Source: Euzebyaceae bacterium (lineage in GTDB: Bacteria > Actinomycetota > Nitriliruptoria > Euzebyales > Egibacteraceae). From it: a DNA stretch of 9,218 nucleotides. The translations under genes were made by a program, and so were the position numbers. Location of the stretch: the NCBI GenBank assembly GCA_013698135.1, contig JACCVM010000197.1, forward strand, positions 1 to 9,218, written 5' to 3'. Positions 6,430 through 9,218 of the stretch are shown here, piece by piece (position 1 is the first letter of the stretch; the number at the start of each line of letters is the position of its first letter). The notes under the pieces are model-generated. The model was given only the letters and a program-made list of their open reading frames with translations. It did not search any database and was not told the DNA's origin.

Positions 6430-7134
6430 ATGCCCCGCACCGCTCTGATCACCGGCGCATCCCGTGGGCTGGGGCTCGCCCTTGCCCGCGCGCTCGCCAC
6501 CGACGGCTGGCAGCTGGTCATCGACGCCCGTGGCGCCGCCGACCTGCAGCAGGCCGCCGCCGAGCTGGGGGAGCGGACCACCGTGGTGGCGTTGGCGGGC
6601 GATGTCGGCGACGAGGCGCACCGCCAGGCGCTGGCCTCAGGCGCCACCGAGCTGGGCGGCCTGGATGCGCTGGTCCACAACGCCAGCATCCTCGGGCCCA
6701 GCCCTCAACCCTCGTTGGCCGACTACCCCATGGAGGTGCTGGAGCGCGTCTATGCGGTCAACACGCTGGCGCCGCTGCGGCTGACGCAGCTGCTGCTGGG
6801 GCACCTGCGACCGGGTGCCAGGATCCTGGCCGTCACCTCCGACGCCGCCGTCGAGGCCTACGAGGGCTGGGGCGGCTACGGGTCTTCCAAGGCCGCCTTA
6901 GAGCAGCTGGCCGCGGTGCTGGCCGCCGAACGGCCGGACCTGCGGGTCTACCGGGTGGATCCCGGGGACATGAACACCCGCCTGCAAGCCGAGGCCTTTC
7001 CTGGCGAGGACATCTCCGACCGGCCGCCGCCGGAGGACAGCGTCCCCGGCCTGCTGCGGCTGCTCGACGGCGAGCTGCCCAGCGGCCGGTACCAGGCGCG
7101 GGCGATGGTCGCGGCAGGGGTGGGCACGCGGTGA
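6430..7134 (+). CDS. Short-chain dehydrogenase/reductase (SDR)
   Basis: A 234-residue classical SDR, a NAD(P)-dependent oxidoreductase with a Rossmann fold. It has the cofactor motif TGASRGLG (8-15), HNAS (Asn84, a variant of NNAG), the catalytic Ser137 in VTSDAA and the YxxxK pair Tyr150/Lys154 in GYGSSKAA. A later PGDMNT (about 176-181) corresponds to the family's PG motif. Asp28 and Arg30 in VIDARG follow the second strand; an acidic residue there usually favours NAD over NADP. ATG 6430 is supported by CAGGA at 6419-6423, 6 nt upstream. The frame is open to GTG 6385 but those 15 residues are Pro/Thr-rich and not family-like. The stop overlaps the next start as GTGA, so the SDR and the QueA-like protein are made together. 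The substrate is unknown. Confidence 0.92.
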   Translation: MPRTALITGASRGLGLALARALATDGWQLVIDARGAADLQQAAAELGERTTVVALAGDVGDEAHRQALASGATELGGLDALVHNASILGPSPQPSLADYPMEVLERVYAVNTLAPLRLTQLLLGHLRPGARILAVTSDAAVEAYEGWGGYGSSKAALEQLAAVLAAERPDLRVYRVDPGDMNTRLQAEAFPGEDISDRPPPEDSVPGLLRLLDGELPSGRYQARAMVAAGVGTR

Positions 7135-8213
7135 CCGCCGTCCTTGCAACCCCGGACGGCGAAGCGCTGGACGGCGCGACGCTGGACTTCTCGCTGCCCG
7201 ACGAGTTGGTGGCCACCGCGCCACCCGAGGCCCGTGGGCTTGACCGCGACGGCGTTCGGCTGCTGGTCGCGTTCCGCCGCGACGGCAGCCTGAGCAACAC
7301 GACCTTCGCCGACCTCGGCCGGTTCCTGCGGCCTGGCGACCTGCTGGTGGTCAACACCTCCGCGACGCTGCCGGCGTCCGTCCCGGCGCATGGTGGACTG
7401 CTGGTCCACCTGTCGACTCGCACGCGCGACGGCTCGTGGCTGGTGGAGCTACGGCGGCCCACCGGCGCCGGCAGTGTGGCGTACCCCAACGGGCACGTCG
7501 GGATGGTCTTGGCGCTGCCCGCCGGCGCATCCGTGAAGCTGGTGGCCCCACAGCGTCCGGTTGGCAAGGTCGCTGCCGGCCCGACCCGGCTGTGGGTTGC
7601 GCACGTGCGCGTGCACGGCGACCTGCACGACTACCTTCACCGTCACGGACATCCCATCCGCTACGGCGCCGACGCCGGGGACTGGCCGCTGGCGGCGTAC
7701 CAAACGGTGTTCGCGAATGAGCCCGGCAGCGCCGAGATGCCCAGCGCCGGTCGTGCCTTCACCCCGCGACTGGTGACCCAGCTGGTGACCCGCGGCATCG
7801 GCGTCAGCCCGATCGTGCTGCACACCGGGGTGTCGTCCCAGGAAGCCGACGAGCCGCCGTATGCGGAGCGCTACCGCGTCCCGGCGGTCACCGCGCAACG
7901 GGTCAACAGCGCCAGGGCGACCGATGGGCGGGGCATCGCCGTCGGCACGACGGTGACCCGGGCGCTGGAGACGACAGCCGACGCCAACGGCGCGGTCCAC
8001 GCCGGTGAGGGCTGGACCGAGCACGTGGTGTCACCGGCAGGGGGCGTGCGCGCGGTGGACGGGATCATCACCGGGTGGCACGAGCCGCGCGCCTCCCACC
8101 TGGCGCTGCTGGAGGCCATCGCCGGGCGCGACCTGCTACAGCGCAGCTATGCGGCGGCGCTGGCCGGCGGCTACCGCTGGCACCAGTTCGGCGATCTGCA
8201 CCTCATCGTCTGA
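7131..8213 (+). CDS. Divergent QueA-like protein
   Basis: A 360-residue homologue of QueA, the S-adenosylmethionine:tRNA ribosyltransferase-isomerase that makes epoxyqueuosine from preQ1-tRNA. Family landmarks appear in the right order: DFSLPDELVATAPPEARG (19-36), a FADLGRFLRPGDLLVVN stretch, AYQTVFANEPGSAEMPSAG (189-207), IAVGTTVTRALE, and ITGWHEPRASHLALLEAIAG followed by FGDLHLIV at the C-terminus. Length is in the normal QueA range. Several signatures differ from the canonical enzyme: NNTRV is NTSAT, AAPTAGLHF is AEMPSAGRAF, LHVGAGTF is LHTGVSSQ and NFHLP is GWHEP. Function may therefore differ from queuosine synthesis. GTG 7131 shares four bases with the SDR stop. No other queuosine gene (queC, D, E, F, G or tgt) is in the window. 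The homology is firm; the reaction is uncertain. Confidence 0.85.
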   Translation: MTAVLATPDGEALDGATLDFSLPDELVATAPPEARGLDRDGVRLLVAFRRDGSLSNTTFADLGRFLRPGDLLVVNTSATLPASVPAHGGLLVHLSTRTRDGSWLVELRRPTGAGSVAYPNGHVGMVLALPAGASVKLVAPQRPVGKVAAGPTRLWVAHVRVHGDLHDYLHRHGHPIRYGADAGDWPLAAYQTVFANEPGSAEMPSAGRAFTPRLVTQLVTRGIGVSPIVLHTGVSSQEADEPPYAERYRVPAVTAQRVNSARATDGRGIAVGTTVTRALETTADANGAVHAGEGWTEHVVSPAGGVRAVDGIITGWHEPRASHLALLEAIAGRDLLQRSYAAALAGGYRWHQFGDLHLIV

Positions 8214-8234
8214 CCGGCCAACGCCGGCCGGCGT
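8214..8234 (+). terminator. GC-rich hairpin/palindrome after the QueA-like gene
   Basis: CCGGCC (8214-8219) pairs with GGCCGG (8226-8231) with a 6-nt loop, directly after the stop codon. Overlapping it is a perfect 14-bp palindrome, ACGCCGGCCGGCGT at 8221-8234. No T-run follows. It could end the SDR operon, or the palindrome could be an operator for the toxin-antitoxin genes that start 60 nt later. Confidence 0.4.
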
Positions 8235-8258
8235 CTATACGTCGCAGTGCTCTATGGA

Positions 8259-8264
8259 TATACT
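8259..8264 (+). promoter_or_regulatory. Probable -10 box of the vapBC promoter
   Basis: TATACT at 8259-8264 is a near-consensus -10 hexamer in an AT-rich patch that stands out from the GC-rich surroundings. A second TATAC at 8236-8240, 23 bp upstream, may be part of an operator repeat for VapB, which normally represses its own operon. A clear -35 is not seen. Transcription would begin near 8271. Confidence 0.5.
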
Positions 8265-8294
8265 CCCCAGGAGAGCGGCAGCGTGGAGGTCATC

Positions 8295-8501
8295 GTGACC
8301 AAGAAGCTCATCGACATCGATGAGGAGAATCTTGCTCAGGCCAGGCGGATCCTGGCTGCGGACAGCATGAAGGACACCGTGAATCGAGCCCTCAGCGAGG
8401 TGATCCAGCTCGCGCGGAGACGCACCCACGCCCGCCGTCTGGGCACCATGGACGGGCTCGACCTCGACGACGAATCGGTGATGGCCGACGCGTGGCGTTG
8501 A
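8295..8501 (+). CDS. vapB: VapB-type antitoxin
   Basis: A 68-residue antitoxin. The first 35 residues, TKKLIDIDEENLAQARRIL then MKDTVNRALSEVI, have the pattern of a short ribbon-helix-helix DNA-binding domain. The C-terminal tail LDLDDESVMADAWR is the acidic/aromatic type that wraps the VapC active site. It neutralises the toxin encoded next to it and with it should repress the operon. GTG 8295 is preferred: GGAGG at 8285-8289 is 5 nt upstream, the family-like sequence starts there, and the -10 box predicts an mRNA start near 8271. GTG 8283 (4 residues longer, with AGGAGAG at 8269-8275) is a real alternative, but that ribosome site would straddle the transcription start. The gene overlaps vapC by 10 nt. 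The family call is good, the subfamily is not assigned. Confidence 0.85.
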   Translation: MTKKLIDIDEENLAQARRILAADSMKDTVNRALSEVIQLARRRTHARRLGTMDGLDLDDESVMADAWR

Positions 8502-8908
8502 CGGCGGTCTACCTCGCAGACAAGAGCGCGCTTGCGCGCATGAGGGTGGCTGCGGTGCGGAGCCGACTGGAACCGCTGCTCGTGGAGGGCCTCGTCGCTT
8601 CGTGCGGCATCATCGATCTTGAGGTGGGATACTCCGCCCGCAATTCGAGCATGCATGAGGCAGTTGCGACCGAGCGCCGTTCGCTTCCTCGAGCCGCACT
8701 CAACGACGAGGTGTTCGACCGCGCGCTGGAAGTTCAGGGCCTCCTGGCTTCGCGCGGCAAGCATCGCCTGCCGATACCCGATCTGATCATCGCCGCGTGC
8801 GCCGAGCGCGCTGGGCTCACGGTGCTCCACTACGATGCTGACTTCGAGCGAATCGCCGGAGTGACGCACCAGCCGCACGAATGGATCGTGCCGCGCGGAA
8901 CCGTGTGA
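8492..8908 (+). CDS. vapC: VapC-type PIN-domain toxin ribonuclease
   Basis: A 138-residue PIN-domain protein, the toxin of a type II system. VapC toxins cut specific RNAs, often initiator tRNA, other tRNAs or the rRNA sarcin-ricin loop, using Mg2+ or Mn2+ held by acidic residues. These are present: Asp10 in YLADKSAL, Glu44 in IIDLEVGYSAR, Asp97 in IPDLIIAA and Asp115/Asp117 in HYDADFERIA, so the enzyme looks intact. GTG 8492 overlaps the antitoxin stop by 10 nt; TTG 8498 (TTGA overlap) is an alternative two residues shorter. No strong ribosome site precedes either, which suggests coupling to vapB translation. By eye the vapBC region is somewhat less GC-rich than its neighbours, consistent with horizontal acquisition. 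The RNA target cannot be predicted. Confidence 0.92.
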   Translation: MALTAVYLADKSALARMRVAAVRSRLEPLLVEGLVASCGIIDLEVGYSARNSSMHEAVATERRSLPRAALNDEVFDRALEVQGLLASRGKHRLPIPDLIIAACAERAGLTVLHYDADFERIAGVTHQPHEWIVPRGTV

Positions 8909-8925
8909 GCAAGCGGCTTCAGCTC

Positions 8926-9210
8926 CTATGCGGTGGAGCGTCCGAGCACCTCGAAGCCGTGGTCGGTTCCGGCCGGTGCCACGATCACCGTGCCGGCCGC
9001 GGCGTCGATGGTCTGGCCGTCGACGGTCCAGCGCATCCTGCCGGACCGCATCACCAGCACGTGGTGCTCGGCATGGGTGTGCAGGTCCGCTCGCTCACCC
9101 GGCTCGTGGGCGTGCACGTACACCGCCATCGAAGGGAACATGATCGCCTCGTTTGGCGTGTCCGGGGTGACGATTCGGGTCGCGATCGCCGCGTCGGTGT
9201 ACTCGACCAT
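8926..9210 (-). CDS. Small single-domain cupin
   Basis: A 94-residue cupin beta-barrel protein starting MVEYTDAAIATRIV. Cupin motif 1 is ADLHTHAEHHVLVMRSGRM with His44 and His46; the usual Glu four or five positions later is His50 or Val51, although Glu48 lies between. Motif 2 is GTVIVAPAGTDHGF with His84. A metal site is likely, made of His44, His46, His84 and perhaps His50 or Glu48. Small cupins of this kind are dioxygenases, isomerases or ligand-binding proteins, and function cannot be told from sequence. The gene faces vapC, with 17 nt between the stop codons. ATG 9210 is 8 nt from the window end; the frame remains open beyond it, so the true start may lie outside and no ribosome site can be checked. 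Confidence 0.8.
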   Translation of the reverse strand: MVEYTDAAIATRIVTPDTPNEAIMFPSMAVYVHAHEPGERADLHTHAEHHVLVMRSGRMRWTVDGQTIDAAAGTVIVAPAGTDHGFEVLGRSTA

Positions 9211-9218
9211 TCGCAGTC

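Noticed and set aside
5646..6689. Minus-strand open frame of 347 codons
   Set aside because: Antisense to the response regulator and SDR, with no recognisable motif and low-complexity composition.
1..9218. CRISPR array, IS element or phage module
   Set aside because: No regularly spaced repeats, transposase or integrase motifs, terminal inverted repeats or phage proteins were seen on either strand.

Overview
The window looks like chromosomal DNA from a high-GC actinobacterium. Evidence for this is the very strong GC bias (long open shadow frames on both strands), frequent GTG starts, stop/start overlaps, and gene types common in that phylum: a DksA/TraR zinc-finger protein, a DevS-like GAF histidine kinase with a NarL-type regulator, and a VapBC pair. 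I cannot name a genus. It reads as ordinary accessory or housekeeping chromosome: I see no insertion sequence, phage module, CRISPR array, tRNA or rRNA.

Layout, left to right. (1) 1-359: 3' end of a DksA/TraR C4 zinc-finger gene, cut by the window edge. (2) 427-2469: a 680-residue PhoD-type metallophosphatase with no visible signal peptide. (3) 2573-3403: an alpha/beta hydrolase with an apparent Asp-Asp-His triad. (4) 3444-3794, minus strand: a small protein of unknown function, convergent with the hydrolase. (5) 4004-4375: a SnoaL/NTF2-like protein, after a 209-nt gap that may hold a gene remnant. (6) 4514-6323: a two-component system (soluble GAF sensor kinase plus LuxR/NarL response regulator) with overlapping genes. 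(7) 6430-8213: a short-chain dehydrogenase overlapping by 4 nt with a divergent QueA-like protein. (8) 8295-8908: a VapB-VapC toxin-antitoxin pair with a visible promoter. (9) 8926-9210, minus strand: a small cupin, tail to tail with vapC.

How they work together. The kinase and regulator clearly form one unit, and the kinase resembles DevS/DosT-type gas or redox sensors. The SDR and QueA-like genes are translationally coupled and probably serve one process. It need not be queuosine synthesis, because several QueA signature motifs are altered. VapB and VapC form a self-contained toxin-antitoxin module. The remaining genes are single units whose neighbours say little about function.

No gap between genes exceeds 300 bases. 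The most interesting candidate for undescribed biology is the SDR/QueA-like pair at 6430-8213. The small conserved-looking protein at 3444-3794 and the DevS-like kinase come next. Nothing in the window is an obviously new defence or mobile system.
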